Shown piece by piece: positions 43,853-53,007 of a stretch of DNA of 64,000 bases (its first letter is position 1; each line of letters starts with the position of its first letter). The notes beneath the pieces were generated by a model. The model saw nothing but the letters and a program-made list of their open reading frames with translations. It did not search any database and was not told the DNA's origin. The translations under genes were made by a program, and so were the position numbers. This stretch comes from Komagataeibacter sp. FNDCF1 (GTDB lineage: Bacteria; Pseudomonadota; Alphaproteobacteria; Acetobacterales; Acetobacteraceae). The stretch is from NCBI RefSeq assembly GCF_021295335.1, contig NZ_JAIWOT010000001.1, positions 2,203,001 through 2,267,000 of the forward strand, read 5' to 3'.

Positions 43853-44275
43853 ATGAAACGACTGACCCGATCACTGTCTTTGCTGGTATTGACCAGCGGC
43901 CTCGCGGCCTGCGTGGATGGCCCCGGTGGTTATTATGGTGACTACGGCGGTTATGGTGGCGGCTATGGCGGCTACTACAGCGGCTATGGCGACTATTACG
44001 GTGGCGCACCCGTATATATGGGCCGTGATGGTGGCCCGCGTGGCGGCAGGGGCTTCGGCCCGGGCAGGCCGGGCGGGGGCGGCCCGCGCGGCTTCGGTGG
44101 CGGTGGCCACGGTGGCCCGGGCGGCGGCGGTCCGGGCCCGGGTGGCTTTGGCGGTGGGGGCCATGGCGGCGGCCCCGGTGGCGGACAGGGCGGTCCCGGT
44201 GGCGGGCACGGCGGTGGTCCGGGTGGGCCCGGTGGCGGTGGCCATGGCGGTCCGGGCGGCGGCATGCGGCACTGA
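43853..44275 (+). CDS. Gly/His/Pro-rich exported lipoprotein
   Basis: This 140-aa protein has a lipoprotein signal (LTRSLSLLVLTSGLAAC). The mature part begins with Gly/Tyr repeats (GGYYGDYGGYGGGYGGYYSG) and becomes almost entirely Gly with Pro and His (GGGGHGGPGGGGPGPGGFGG). It is intrinsically disordered, is probably surface- or outer-membrane-attached, and could bind metals through its His residues. The extreme composition keeps several other frames open artificially. No family beyond Gly-rich lipoproteins is recognised. Confidence 0.65.
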   Translation: MKRLTRSLSLLVLTSGLAACVDGPGGYYGDYGGYGGGYGGYYSGYGDYYGGAPVYMGRDGGPRGGRGFGPGRPGGGGPRGFGGGGHGGPGGGGPGPGGFGGGGHGGGPGGGQGGPGGGHGGGPGGPGGGGHGGPGGGMRH

Positions 44276-44282
44276 CGGCACG

Positions 44283-44308
44283 GGCCGGCCCCTGTGGGGC
44301 CGGCCTTT
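44283..44308. terminator. Strong hairpin between convergent genes
   Basis: GGCCGGCCCC (44283-44292) and GGGGCCGGCC (44296-44305) form a perfect 10-bp stem with loop TGT; TTT follows on the plus strand. It lies between the stops of the Gly-rich lipoprotein and the SMR transporter and probably ends the former transcript. Confidence 0.75.
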
Positions 44309-44309
44309 C

Positions 44310-44642
44310 CTATCTGTGTGCCCCGGTGCCTGAAAACAGGTTCATGACCAGCACCCCGGCCATGATCAGCACCATGCCACCAATGGCGGCAAGATCAAGC
44401 TTCTGCCCCAGCACCACGCGGCAGACGAGCGCAATCAGGACGGTTCCCACACCGGACCATATGGCATAGGCCATTCCGGTCGGAATGGTGCGCAACGCCA
44501 GTGACAGCGCATAGAACGCGACCCCGTACCCCACCACGGTTGCACAGGACGGGCCCGGTCGCGCAAAACCGTTGGACAGGGTCAGGCTGAACGTAGCCGT
44601 TACCTCCGCCAGTATGGCGACAAGTAGCCAGGCATAGGCCAT
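44310..44642 (-). CDS. SMR family multidrug efflux protein (EmrE/SugE-like)
   Basis: This 110-aa protein has four membrane helices and begins MAYAWLLVAILAEVTATFSL, with the essential membrane-embedded Glu14 of small multidrug resistance proteins. IPTGMAYAIWSGVGTVLIAL is the conserved loop 2/helix 3 signature. It should act as a dual-topology dimer exchanging protons for cationic or guanidinium-type compounds. The upstream 73-aa frame ends three bases before its ATG, indicating a two-gene operon. Confidence 0.92.
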   Translation of the reverse strand: MAYAWLLVAILAEVTATFSLTLSNGFARPGPSCATVVGYGVAFYALSLALRTIPTGMAYAIWSGVGTVLIALVCRVVLGQKLDLAAIGGMVLIMAGVLVMNLFSGTGAHR

Positions 44643-44645
44643 GCC

Positions 44646-44867
44646 CTATTTCCCCTGCCGGGCCAGGGCCGTGCCAAGCGGCGGCAGGCCCGCCATGCGC
44701 GGGCGGGGCGCACGCGGGGGGCGGGGCGTCTCGTCACGAATCGCTACCGCATCCTGCCCGCGCGCGCGCAGGGCCTCGGCAAAGCGCTGGACATGGGTCC
44801 ACTGGGCACCTGCATACAGTTCCCGGCCATCGAGCATTACACGATGTCGTCTCAATTCGTTCCTCAT
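44646..44867 (-). CDS. Hypothetical protein coupled to the SMR gene
   Basis: This 73-aa protein starts MRNELRRHRVMLDGRELYAG, with a helical AQWTHVQRFAEALRARGQD region and a Pro/Arg-rich C-terminus. The stop is four bases from the SMR start, so translation may be coupled. The ribosome-binding site is weak, and an inner ATG (MLDGRELY) is possible. No family is recognised. Confidence 0.5.
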   Translation of the reverse strand: MRNELRRHRVMLDGRELYAGAQWTHVQRFAEALRARGQDAVAIRDETPRPPRAPRPRMAGLPPLGTALARQGK

Positions 44868-45003
44868 TCCATCACATTCCGGCGGTAGAAACAGGTATGC
44901 AGGAACTTCGACATGACGGCGAGAAAAAACACTTTGTGGCCATGCAGGAAACCTTCGCTTTTCCCAAACGATTTATGTATGGAAAAGATAGGAGGTATGA
45001 TTC

Positions 45004-45105
45004 ATGAGCAACTCTGCACGCATGATCGCTCATCTGCTGATCACGGTCCGGCTGAGCGCGCGCAATCAGCCTGCCCCGCCTGTTTCCAGCACTGAACGGA
45101 GCTGA
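45004..45105 (+). CDS. Very small protein (33 aa) with strong ribosome-binding site
   Basis: AGGAGG at 44992-44997 lies six bases before the ATG of a frame reading MSNSARMIAHLLITVRLSAR and a short Pro/Ser tail. A nearer ATG in another frame is too close to the Shine-Dalgarno sequence. It could be a small amphipathic protein or a leader peptide. The translation signal is the main evidence. Confidence 0.35.
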   Translation: MSNSARMIAHLLITVRLSARNQPAPPVSSTERS

Positions 45106-45175
45106 TTGACAACCCCATACCCATGCGGACAGGGCAGGAATTTCCATGCTGCAATGTTATGACACGCATGGGATA

Positions 45176-46243
45176 TCATCCTTTTTTCCGCATCCGGTTC
45201 AGGCGGTCGGCAAAGGCCGCCAGTTCATCATGATGCAGCAGGAACACATTGTTGGAACGCGCAAGCTGGCGGGCGGCGGACGTGTAATCTGCATTGGACA
45301 CAACCGCCGCCACATCGGCCTGATAATGCAGGCGGGCGGCTGATACCTGCTGCACCGCCTCGTTCCCTACCGCGCTGCGGTACAGCTTGCACTGCACCAC
45401 CAGCCGCAGCCCGTCGCGCCGGGCGATCACGTCCGCCCCCTGGTCACCGCCCGGTGGCGTTGCCTGTGCATCCCAGCCGCAGGCGCGCAGGCATCCGGCG
45501 CAGTACCGTTCATAGGCGATGGGATCCATGTCGGGCGCGTAGCCTGTATTCACGGCCCCGGTGGCGGGTCGGGCCGCAACCCGTTCGATACGGGCCAGCA
45601 CCGCACGTTCCACAATGGGCCATGCCCAATGCAGGCCACGAGCCCGCAGGGCAGGCTGCAGGACCGTCCTGCTGAATTCGGCCATTTCACGTTGCCATTT
45701 GCCGGTCTGTTCCACGCCATAGCTGTTGACCTGTACAAGCTGCCTGCGCCGGATGCGCAGCGCTTCGGCATGGCGGCCGATCAGCCGCCTGCACACGCAC
45801 CACGCCATGCGCCGACGCCAGAACCGCCAGCCATGCCGCAGCACCGGCCATGCCAGTACGGCCCCGATCCCCACCATGACCAGCCGCAGCAGCCCCGATG
45901 GCAGGCCGCCCCCCACCCGTGTCACGGCACTGGCGGGAAAATAGAGCGCCCCCACCCCATGTTGCGCGGACAGGGGACGCAGCAGCAGCAGATCATCATG
46001 CCGGCCAGCCTGTTGCCATGTCCTTTCCCGGCCCGCGCGCTGACAATGGAGCAGCGCCAGCGCATGATCACGCATCGTCGTCGTGCCCGCGGTCACAGGC
46101 AGACGGGCAAGGCGGTGGGCGGCATCGGGCTGCGTGCAGCCAGCGGTTGCGGGTGCCAGACGGTAGAGGTCTGGCGCAGCCACGGCGGGAACACTGGCCA
46201 GCAGCAGCCAGCCCCATAGCCATGGCATGATCCATGCACGCAT
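45176..46243 (-). CDS. Membrane-anchored Mrr-type restriction endonuclease-like protein
   Basis: This is a 355-aa protein. The N-terminus is a signal sequence (WIMPWLWGWLLLASVPAVAA) followed by a roughly 85-residue region, a membrane helix (about 115-140, LLRLVMVGIGAVLAWPVL) and a basic linker. The C-terminal Mrr_cat domain (about 240-350) has ERYCAGCLRACGWDAQATPPG, Asp in GADVIARRDG and the catalytic Q-C-K in LVVQCKLYRS, followed by VVSNADYTSAARQLA. The PD-(D/E)xK site is therefore complete. Mrr_cat proteins cleave (often methylated) DNA or act as membrane-tethered nucleases. No methylase is nearby. Confidence 0.8.
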   Translation of the reverse strand: MRAWIMPWLWGWLLLASVPAVAAPDLYRLAPATAGCTQPDAAHRLARLPVTAGTTTMRDHALALLHCQRAGRERTWQQAGRHDDLLLLRPLSAQHGVGALYFPASAVTRVGGGLPSGLLRLVMVGIGAVLAWPVLRHGWRFWRRRMAWCVCRRLIGRHAEALRIRRRQLVQVNSYGVEQTGKWQREMAEFSRTVLQPALRARGLHWAWPIVERAVLARIERVAARPATGAVNTGYAPDMDPIAYERYCAGCLRACGWDAQATPPGGDQGADVIARRDGLRLVVQCKLYRSAVGNEAVQQVSAARLHYQADVAAVVSNADYTSAARQLARSNNVFLLHHDELAAFADRLNRMRKKG

Positions 46244-46371
46244 CTTTTCGTTCCCGCTCCTGCCACCGGTTGCAGAACGGACACTAGAGCATGAGAACAA
46301 AATAGGAAAGTACAGAAGTATCACGCGTTTCCGGCATGGTTTTTACCCTCTGCGGCACGTATCATGCCGGC

Positions 46372-46971
46372 ATGCGAATCTGCTTTATCGGTGACAGCTA
46401 TGTCACGGGAACGGGTGACGAAACCTGCCAGGGCTGGGCCGGACGGCTATGCGCCATGGAACGGCAGGACGGGCGGGACGTAACGCTCTACAATCTTGGC
46501 GTGCGTGGACAGACCAGCCGCGACGTGGCCCGACGCTGGCGGGCCGAGAGCGAAACCCGCCTGGCCGGCCGGCGTGACGGGGGAATTGTCCTGTCCTTCG
46601 GTGTCAATGACTGCGCGACCCTGCCCGATGGCCAGCCCCGGCTGACGCATGACCAGAGCATGGCCGCCACCTGCGACATGATGACGCAGGCCAGCCATCA
46701 CTGGCCCGTACTGGTGGTTGGCCCCCCACCGACCGGGCATGAGCAGGCCGATGGGCGTATCCGCGCCCTTTCCACCGCGCAGGAAGCCGCCTGTGCACGG
46801 CTTGGGCTACCATTCCTGTCCGTATGGGAATCACTGCTGGCAAGCCCGCTATGGTGTCCCGAAATCGCCCGGGGGGATGGTGCCCACCCGGCAGGCGGCG
46901 GCTATGGCGAGCTGGCCCGGATCGTCCATGTCTGGCCGGCATGGCGGGCGTGGATGGACGCGCCACCTTAA
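46372..46971 (+). CDS. SGNH/GDSL hydrolase
   Basis: This 199-aa enzyme has block I MRICFIGDSYVTGTGDE (catalytic Ser), block II NLGVRGQTSRDVARRW (Gly), block III LSFGVNDCATL (Asn) and block V GDGAHPAGGGY (Asp and His). All four SGNH blocks are present, so an active esterase, lipase or acyl hydrolase is expected. No signal peptide is seen from this start; the frame is open 12 codons upstream. The substrate is unknown. It is divergent from the Mrr-like gene. Confidence 0.87.
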   Translation: MRICFIGDSYVTGTGDETCQGWAGRLCAMERQDGRDVTLYNLGVRGQTSRDVARRWRAESETRLAGRRDGGIVLSFGVNDCATLPDGQPRLTHDQSMAATCDMMTQASHHWPVLVVGPPPTGHEQADGRIRALSTAQEAACARLGLPFLSVWESLLASPLWCPEIARGDGAHPAGGGYGELARIVHVWPAWRAWMDAPP

Positions 46972-47065
46972 AACCGTTTTACCACCCTATCCGGGCCGGG
47001 CGGCCCATGGGCACGGGCCCCCGGCCACGCCTGCCCACTCCTGTTGTGAAAGAAGGCATACAGAC

Positions 47066-47461
47066 ATGAAGAAGATCACCACCTGTGCCCTGCTGGGCGT
47101 ACTGGCGGCAGCCTGCGGAACCCCTGCCCGCGCCGACGTGCCGGAAGGGGAACTGAACTCACTCTACATCCGCCCCGAAGTGCAGCTGCCGGCCCCTGCG
47201 CTGTCCTTTCCCACCTATCCGGTCGTGGATGACTGCACGACCGAGTTTGGCGATGCCGTGACCAATGCCTGTGTTACGGGGGAAAAGGAGCGCGCGCTGG
47301 TCCTGCAGCCCGCATGGGATGAATACAGGGATAGCGACAAGATCACCTGCCAGGAGGAAGTGGTCCATACCCGTCATATCCAGCTGTACAAGAACCTGGC
47401 CTACTGCCTGGACAAACGCCGCTATGACGCATGGCGCAAGGATCACCCCGAAGGGCACTAG
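47066..47461 (+). CDS. Exported four-Cys hypothetical protein
   Basis: This 131-aa protein has a signal sequence (MKKITTCALLGVLAAACG) that may be lipidated at Cys. The mature part has Cys in VVDDCTTEFGDAVTNACVTG, ITCQEEVVH and NLAYCLDKRRYD, with an L-x-x-x-W-x-x-Y segment between the second and third. The same spacing occurs in the C-terminal domain of the protein at 37278-38240. Two disulfides are probable. It is likely periplasmic or outer membrane, of unknown function. Confidence 0.7.
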   Translation: MKKITTCALLGVLAAACGTPARADVPEGELNSLYIRPEVQLPAPALSFPTYPVVDDCTTEFGDAVTNACVTGEKERALVLQPAWDEYRDSDKITCQEEVVHTRHIQLYKNLAYCLDKRRYDAWRKDHPEGH

Positions 47462-47479
47462 GCCCGCGTCCGCCCGCCT

Positions 47480-49135
47480 TCAGTCGCGGGTGATGTGGCA
47501 GCGCGCGTCATCATGGCTGTGGTCGTAATCCACACCCTGGTTGGCGGCACTGTCTCCATGCACGATACGGCGCGGCAGGACAGGGCGGGCGGACAGGGCG
47601 GACAGCCGCATATCCGTCCCGTCATGGGCCAGCCCCGCCGCATCCAGCACGCTGGCGGGAACCGCCGCCACCGTAAAGGGCGCATGCACGTTATCGCGTG
47701 CCGCCTGCATGGCCTGCGGATGATCCGTCTGCCACGCGGGGGAAGCCCAGAAATAGAACGGTACCTCATAGGCCGCACGGACATCCCCATGCGCGGGGAT
47801 GCCGCCGGTGCATTCATTCACCCTCACCCCGTGGTCCGATACATAGAACAGTGCGGACGGCCCACCATGGGCGGCAAGACTGGCACGCACATGCGCCAGC
47901 ATGTGGTCGGTATAGGCGATGCTGTTGTCATAGGGCGTGCCGACATGGCTGAAGGCGGCAGGGTAGCGGTCGGCCGCGTTTTCATGGCTGCCGAACAGAT
48001 GCAGTACGATGAAGACAGGGCTGCGCGCATGCCCGATGGCGCCATCGACCACCGGCAGCATGCGCTCATCCAGCACCGGGCTGCTCATGATCCCGCCATG
48101 CACGGTGGTATAGGCAATATGGCGCGCCTGCTCGGAATAGGCGCCGATCACACTGTCATACGGCCCCAGCCGGGGGTGGTTGCTGATCCACCATGTATCG
48201 AAGCCCGCTGCGTTGAAGACCGAGACCAGATCATGCCCCGGCACCGCACCGGGCCGCAGCCTGTCATAACCTGACAGGATGACCGGCACGGCGCCCACCG
48301 TGTAGTCAAAGGGCGTGACCATGTTGTCAAAACGCACAAGACCGGACACCTGCTCCATCTCTGGCGTGGTGGGCACGGGATAGCCTTACAGATGCTGGTG
48401 GTCGCGCCGCGCGCTCTCCCCGATCACCAGCACGATCACCTGCGCGGGCAGGTCGTGCGGGGGGCTGCGGAAGTGAACGGGTTCATGGCTGATCCGGCTG
48501 GCCATTTCCGTCACGCGCCGGGTTTCGCGCCGGGCGGCGGCGTAACCGGTCAGCAGGCTCCATGGCCAGGCCCGGTCAAAACGGGCATGGATGGGCACCA
48601 TCGGATTTTCGGTCCCGCCGCGCGTGGGGGGCAGGTCGCACCATAGCCGCACGGTCGGCACCACAACCCACGCCAGCAGGACCGCCACGCAGGCAAGCCG
48701 TGCACGCCACCCCCACCGCACAACCGCCCCGCGCGGCCGCAGCAGATAGAGCGCGGCCAGCGCGCCCCACAGCACCATCCACGCGCACAGATAGGGCAGA
48801 AGTGGACCGACATATCCCCTCACCACCGGCACGGAGCAGTAGAACAGGATCAGCCACAGCGGATAGCCCGGCGGCACGCCACTCATGCTGATATAATAGA
48901 GTGCACCGGGCAGCAGCACGACGGCGGGCAGCAGGGCAGCAAGCAGTACCCGCCTGCTGTTGGATGCCAGCGCCACCACCAGCCACAGTGCCGCAGCGCG
49001 CAGCACGCCCTGCAGGCCGGTGCAGGCGGGCAGCAGCGCCAGGACCGCCATGGTGCCCAGCAGGGCATCAGGCCAGGCGCGGGCGCACAGGCCACGCAGG
49101 CGATGACTGGCGGAGTGTGGGCGGGACGCGTTCAT
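47480..49135 (-). pseudogene. Phosphoethanolamine transferase-like sulfatase, broken by in-frame stop
   Basis: Read through, this is a roughly 551-residue protein. It has about five N-terminal membrane helices (to about residue 150) and a periplasmic sulfatase-fold domain opening with VIVLVIGESARRDHQHL. Exactly here a TAA (48386-48388) interrupts the frame, and the same frame continues with GYPVPTTPEMEQV, the expected next segment. Downstream motifs are intact: the nucleophile region FDNMVTPFDYTVGAVPV, the metal-site HLFGSHENAADRYP and FYVSDHGVRVNE. The intact enzyme would transfer phosphoethanolamine to a cell-envelope acceptor. A single base change (for example TAA from a Tyr codon) explains the break; an error in the sequence or readthrough remains possible. 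Confidence 0.85.
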
Positions 49136-49389
49136 GCCGGTTTCATGCCACGGGTGTCCCACGCCCGGTAGCCCCCGGCCGTCACCCGCCTGCGCCACCA
49201 TCCGGCGGGACGATGGCACGTTTGTGAATGAACCGCGGTGCGGCAATGCTTTTTATCCGGTGCCCCCGCGCATAATAATGCACCCGCGGGAGGCCCGTGC
49301 GCGGACGGGCGCCAGAAAAAAGCGTGTAAAAAACGCGCTTGAAAACAGTGATTGCAAAAATAGAAATCATAAAGGCAGACAAACGTACC

Positions 49390-50610
49390 ATGGCAAAGAT
49401 CAAGGTCAGGAATCCCGTTGTCGAAATGGACGGCGACGAGATGACCCGCATTATCTGGCACTTCATCCGCGAGCGGCTGATCCTGCCGTATCTGGATATC
49501 GACCTGAAATATTATGACCTCGGCATCACCCATCGTGACGAGACCGATGACCGCGTGACCGTGGAAGCCGCCGAGGCCGTGCGCCGTTACGGCGTGGGCG
49601 TGAAATGCGCCACCATCACCCCCGATGAGGCACGGGTGGAGGAATTTGGCCTCAAGAAGATGTGGCGCTCGCCCAACGGCACCATCCGCAACATCCTTGA
49701 TGGCACCATCTTCCGCGAGCCCATCATCTGTTCCAACGTACCCCGCCTTGTCCCGCACTGGACGCAGCCGATCGTGATCGGCCGCCATGCCTATGGCGAC
49801 ATCTACCGCGCCGCCGAAACCCGCATTCCCGGCCCCGGCATGGTCACACTGCGCTATACCCCCGCCGATGGCGGGCCCGAGCAGGTGCTTGACGTACATG
49901 ACTTCAAGGGCCCCGGCGTGGCGCTGGGCATGCACAACACCCGCGCCTCGATCGAAGGGTTCGCGCGCGCATCGCTTGCCTATGGGCGCGACCGCAGGCT
50001 GCCGGTCTACCTGTCCACCAAGAACACCATCCTCAAGGCCTATGACGGCATGTTCAAGGATGTGTTCCAGGAAGTGTACGAACGGGAATTCAGAGCCGAG
50101 TTCGAAAAGCTGGGCCTGACCTACGAGCACCGCCTGATCGATGACATGGTGGCCTGCGCGCTGAAGTGGAAGGGCGGCTATGTCTGGGCATGCAAGAACT
50201 ATGACGGGGACGTGGAAAGCGACATCGTGGCGCAGGGGTTCGGCAGCCTTGGCCTGATGACCTCGGTGCTGCTCAACCCCACGGGCGATGTGGTGGAGGC
50301 CGAAGCCGCGCATGGCACCGTGACCCGCCATTTCCGTGAACACCAGAAGGGACGGCCCACCAGCACCAACCCCATTGCGTCGATCTTCGCATGGACACGG
50401 GGGCTGGCCTATCGTGGCCGCTTCGATGACACGCCCGATGTCACCCATTTTGCCCACACGCTGGAACGTGTCTGCATCGAAACCGTGGAAGGCGGCCAGA
50501 TGACCAAGGACCTGGCCCTGCTGGTGGGCAAGGATACGAAGTGGCTCGACACCCAGCCCTTCCTTGACGTGCTGGACGGCAAGCTGCGCCACGCGTTGAC
50601 CAAAGCGTAA
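49390..50610 (+). CDS. icd: NADP-dependent isocitrate dehydrogenase
   Basis: This 406-aa dimeric type (eukaryotic-like) enzyme oxidises isocitrate to 2-oxoglutarate in the TCA cycle. Whole-length family match: [20 protein letters not shown] start, [20 protein letters not shown] substrate loop, [24 protein letters not shown] metal region and [16 protein letters not shown]. The open frame extends 17 codons earlier, but family members start at MAKIKV. It is transcribed alone after an AT-rich leader (49300-49389). Confidence 0.96.
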   Translation: MAKIKVRNPVVEMDGDEMTRIIWHFIRERLILPYLDIDLKYYDLGITHRDETDDRVTVEAAEAVRRYGVGVKCATITPDEARVEEFGLKKMWRSPNGTIRNILDGTIFREPIICSNVPRLVPHWTQPIVIGRHAYGDIYRAAETRIPGPGMVTLRYTPADGGPEQVLDVHDFKGPGVALGMHNTRASIEGFARASLAYGRDRRLPVYLSTKNTILKAYDGMFKDVFQEVYEREFRAEFEKLGLTYEHRLIDDMVACALKWKGGYVWACKNYDGDVESDIVAQGFGSLGLMTSVLLNPTGDVVEAEAAHGTVTRHFREHQKGRPTSTNPIASIFAWTRGLAYRGRFDDTPDVTHFAHTLERVCIETVEGGQMTKDLALLVGKDTKWLDTQPFLDVLDGKLRHALTKA

Positions 50611-50616
50611 GGACAT

Positions 50617-50646
50617 GGAGGGGATGGCCTGCGGGCCGTCCCCTCC
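50617..50646 (+). terminator. Hairpin after icd
   Basis: GGAGGGGA (50617-50624) and TCCCCTCC (50639-50646) pair, with GGCC/GGCC extending the stem around a short loop. There is no T-run. It lies seven bases after the icd stop and probably protects or ends the mRNA. Confidence 0.6.
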
Positions 50647-51790
50647 ACATACCCGGTTTGGGCCACATCATAACGGCGGCATCCTGTTCGCCCCCGCTAC
50701 AGGGCGCACATGCGTCCAGGCCGTCGGCCATCATGCCTGTCATTCATCGTCACCAGATCCCGACCTGCATGCGGGCGATGATCCCGCGGGGCCACGGTGG
50801 GAACAGTACGGTGATCATGCGGGTGGCGGACGTGCGGTGGCCGGACTGGCCATGTGCGGGGTTTCGGCTCCCGTTCATCGCCTGACCCTGAACGGAACAC
50901 ATATTCGTGACGGTTATGGCCCCATAAAAAACCATCCGGAAAACAGGCCGATAAAAAATTATTGCCACCAGAATAATCCTACCCATCGGGGTAGGAAAAG
51001 ATTATATAAGTCCCATGCACGATCAAACGTCCCTGGTACCGTCGCCTTTCCCCTGCACACCATGCCGTGGCAAAAAAGCGGAATGAAGTGACAGTCCTGC
51101 ATGCCTGACGGGCAGGCATGCTGACCGGCGGCAGTCCATGGGCAGCGTGATCCGGTAAAGGCGCATTTCCCGCAGGGTGTCGGAAATAACAGGTCAGGCA
51201 GCCCGACATCCGGCCATTCGGTAATCCACGTATTTAGTTTTTGAACATAAACGACATCCTGTAATGGTCCCGCCTGTTGCGGGTCATGATCTTCTGCATG
51301 AGGTGCGAAAACTCCATTTCCATACTGACCAGACACACCCAGCAGGGTCTTCCGGGCAGTATCGAACAGTGTGCGGCCGAACAGACGCAATGACCGCCAC
51401 AATGACCCGGCCAGAACCGGACGGGCTGACCCCGGCAGGCGGAACAGGCCGGAGGCTGGAACTGCCATGACGCCAGGCGAAACCATTCGGTCATTCGCCT
51501 GCCGGCCTGTTTTCCGCACCGGGACACACGCCCCATTGCTGCGGAACAGGCACACATGGGCAACATGGAAACGCCGCAACGGGAATCGTGGCAGATAAAT
51601 GTTGGCAAATGTATTACAGATAACGTGTTTGATCACATTCACGTGATATTATAGTACTGAATTCGTCGACTTTATCTTTAATCCGCTCACTGAAACCAAG
51701 GGCTGGAGAGTATTTTCCTCTATAAATTGCAATTCACATACAGTTTATAGAGAGCTGTCTCTGCGCGTGATGAGCATGTTAGATACTTCC
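50647..51790. other. About 1.1 kb without a recognisable gene
   Basis: No supported coding region lies between icd and the Rrf2 regulator. Frames such as minus 50959-51642 translate to Cys/Trp-rich sequence with no family signal. A hairpin CCTACCC-ATC-GGGGTAGG sits at 50978-50995. From about 51600 the DNA becomes AT-rich and probably carries the regulator's promoter. A decayed gene cannot be excluded. Confidence 0.55.
51720..51750. promoter_or_regulatory. Candidate operator upstream of the Rrf2 regulator
   Basis: CTATAAA (51720-51726) and TTTATAG (51744-51750) form a perfect inverted repeat with 17 bases between, in an AT-rich stretch 40 bases before the regulator start. Rrf2 proteins usually bind AT-rich dyads and regulate themselves, so this is a reasonable candidate site. 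Confidence 0.4.
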
Positions 51791-52267
51791 ATGCGCCTGA
51801 CCCTGCACACCGATTATGCCTTACGCACGCTGCTATACATGGGACTCCATGCTGATAGACGCGTCTCCATTCATGAAATAGCCCATGCGTATGACATATC
51901 GGAAAACCATCTGGTCAAGGTGATCCATCGCCTCTCCCGCCTTGGGCTGATCGACGCGCGGCGTGGCCGTGGCGGCGGCCTGATTCTGGCGCATGCACCA
52001 CAGGATATCCGTATTGGTGACGTCGTGCGCAAGACGGAGGACGACATGCGGCTGGTCAATTGCGAACCCGCCCACCCTGAAGCCGCTGGCTGTATCCTGT
52101 CGGACATGTGCAAGCTGCGGGGCACGCTGTCCATTGCGCTCAATGCCTTCATGAAGGTCCTGGACGATACGACACTGGCCGACCTGCTGCCGGACAATGA
52201 CCGTCCCCTGCTGCTGGCACGTCTGTCCGGCCTGGCATCGGGCGAGGCTTCCGTACACCGGGTCTGA
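51791..52267 (+). CDS. Rrf2 family regulator, NsrR-like Fe-S sensor
   Basis: This is a 158-aa protein. The winged helix-turn-helix opens with MRLTLHTDYALRTLLYMGLH and continues with EIAHAYDISENHLVKVIHRL and RRGRGGGLILAHAPQDIRIG, closely following NsrR. Three Cys in NCEPAHPEAAGCILSDMCKL match the cluster-binding cysteines of NsrR/IscR. It should bind a [2Fe-2S] or [4Fe-4S] cluster and respond to nitric oxide or iron-sulfur status. Start choice: MRLTLHTDYA is the family start; ATGs at 51767 and 51776 would add up to eight residues. Target genes are not evident; the next gene is on the other strand. Confidence 0.9.
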   Translation: MRLTLHTDYALRTLLYMGLHADRRVSIHEIAHAYDISENHLVKVIHRLSRLGLIDARRGRGGGLILAHAPQDIRIGDVVRKTEDDMRLVNCEPAHPEAAGCILSDMCKLRGTLSIALNAFMKVLDDTTLADLLPDNDRPLLLARLSGLASGEASVHRV

Positions 52268-52359
52268 ACCCGGCGGAGCCGCCCGCACCTTTTCCCGATC
52301 TTGCATGCAGAGCGACGGCGCAGGACAGGCGCATGGCCGCGCCCGTGACCGCAGGCGTG

Positions 52360-53007
52360 CTATAGTCCGGCGTTATCTCCCGCCTCGTCCGCCCGTGCCT
52401 CACGCAGGGCCTGCAGGGTCAGCCGCTGTTCATTGCGCCGCAGGAAAATGGCGGTGATGATCAGCCCCGCCGCTACGGCAAGCCCCAGCCCGATACTGGC
52501 CGGTCCCGAAACCTCCGTCACCTTGCGGCCCAGATAGTAGGCACCCGTGGCATAGCCACCGGCCCAGCACAGTCCACCCAGCGCGTTGAATATCATGAAG
52601 CGCGGCCACGGCATGTGGTTTGCCCCCGCCAGCAGGGCGACAAAGACCCGCAGCAGGGCAATGAAACGGCCAAAGAATACGATGCCACTTCCATGATGGC
52701 GGAACAGGTAGCGCCCCAGCACCAGGCGGTCCGGGGTCAGTTTGATGCGTGCACCATATTTCTGCAGTAGCGGCAGGCCGACCCGGCGACCGATCATGTA
52801 GCCGATATTATCCCCCACCACGGCCCCCGCCACGGCGGCAAGGGCCACCCACTGGATTTCCAGCCGATGGGTGGCGGCACAGTAGATGGAGGCTGAAATG
52901 ATCAGGGTTTCAGCCGGGAGCGGCAGTCCCATGCTTTCCAGCATGACGATAAAGGTAATCACCCCGTATCCATAATGCTGGAACAGATATTCGAAATGAT
53001 GCAGCAG
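52360..53007 (-). CDS. DedA family membrane protein, probable CTG start
   Basis: This 215-aa protein has the DedA signatures VMLESMGLPLPAETLIISAS, GAVVGDNIGYMIGRRVG, FFGRFIALLRVFVALLAGANHM and NALGGLCWAGGYATGAYYLG. The family (undecaprenyl-phosphate or lipid flippase-like) acts in inner-membrane lipid handling and envelope integrity. The only standard start is a GTG at 52962, which would cut off the conserved N-terminal helix. The frame continues upstream as LLHHFEYLFQHYGYGVITF to an in-frame stop. The only good ribosome-binding site, GGAGG (53016-53020), lies eight bases before a CTG at 53007, so I take CTG as the start. Confidence 0.82.
   Translation of the reverse strand: MLHHFEYLFQHYGYGVITFIVMLESMGLPLPAETLIISASIYCAATHRLEIQWVALAAVAGAVVGDNIGYMIGRRVGLPLLQKYGARIKLTPDRLVLGRYLFRHHGSGIVFFGRFIALLRVFVALLAGANHMPWPRFMIFNALGGLCWAGGYATGAYYLGRKVTEVSGPASIGLGLAVAAGLIITAIFLRRNEQRLTLQALREARADEAGDNAGL

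Noticed and set aside
43871-44281. Ala/Thr-rich minus-strand frame, and a Val/Ala-rich plus-strand frame at 43917-44333
   Set aside because: Both are kept open only by the extreme Gly-codon composition of the lipoprotein gene at 43853-44275.
49132-50616. Minus-strand frame of 494 aa
   Set aside because: Antisense to icd; no family signal.
50959-51642. Minus-strand frame of 227 aa upstream of the Rrf2 gene
   Set aside because: Composition unlike neighbouring genes, no motif and no start context; left as non-coding gap.
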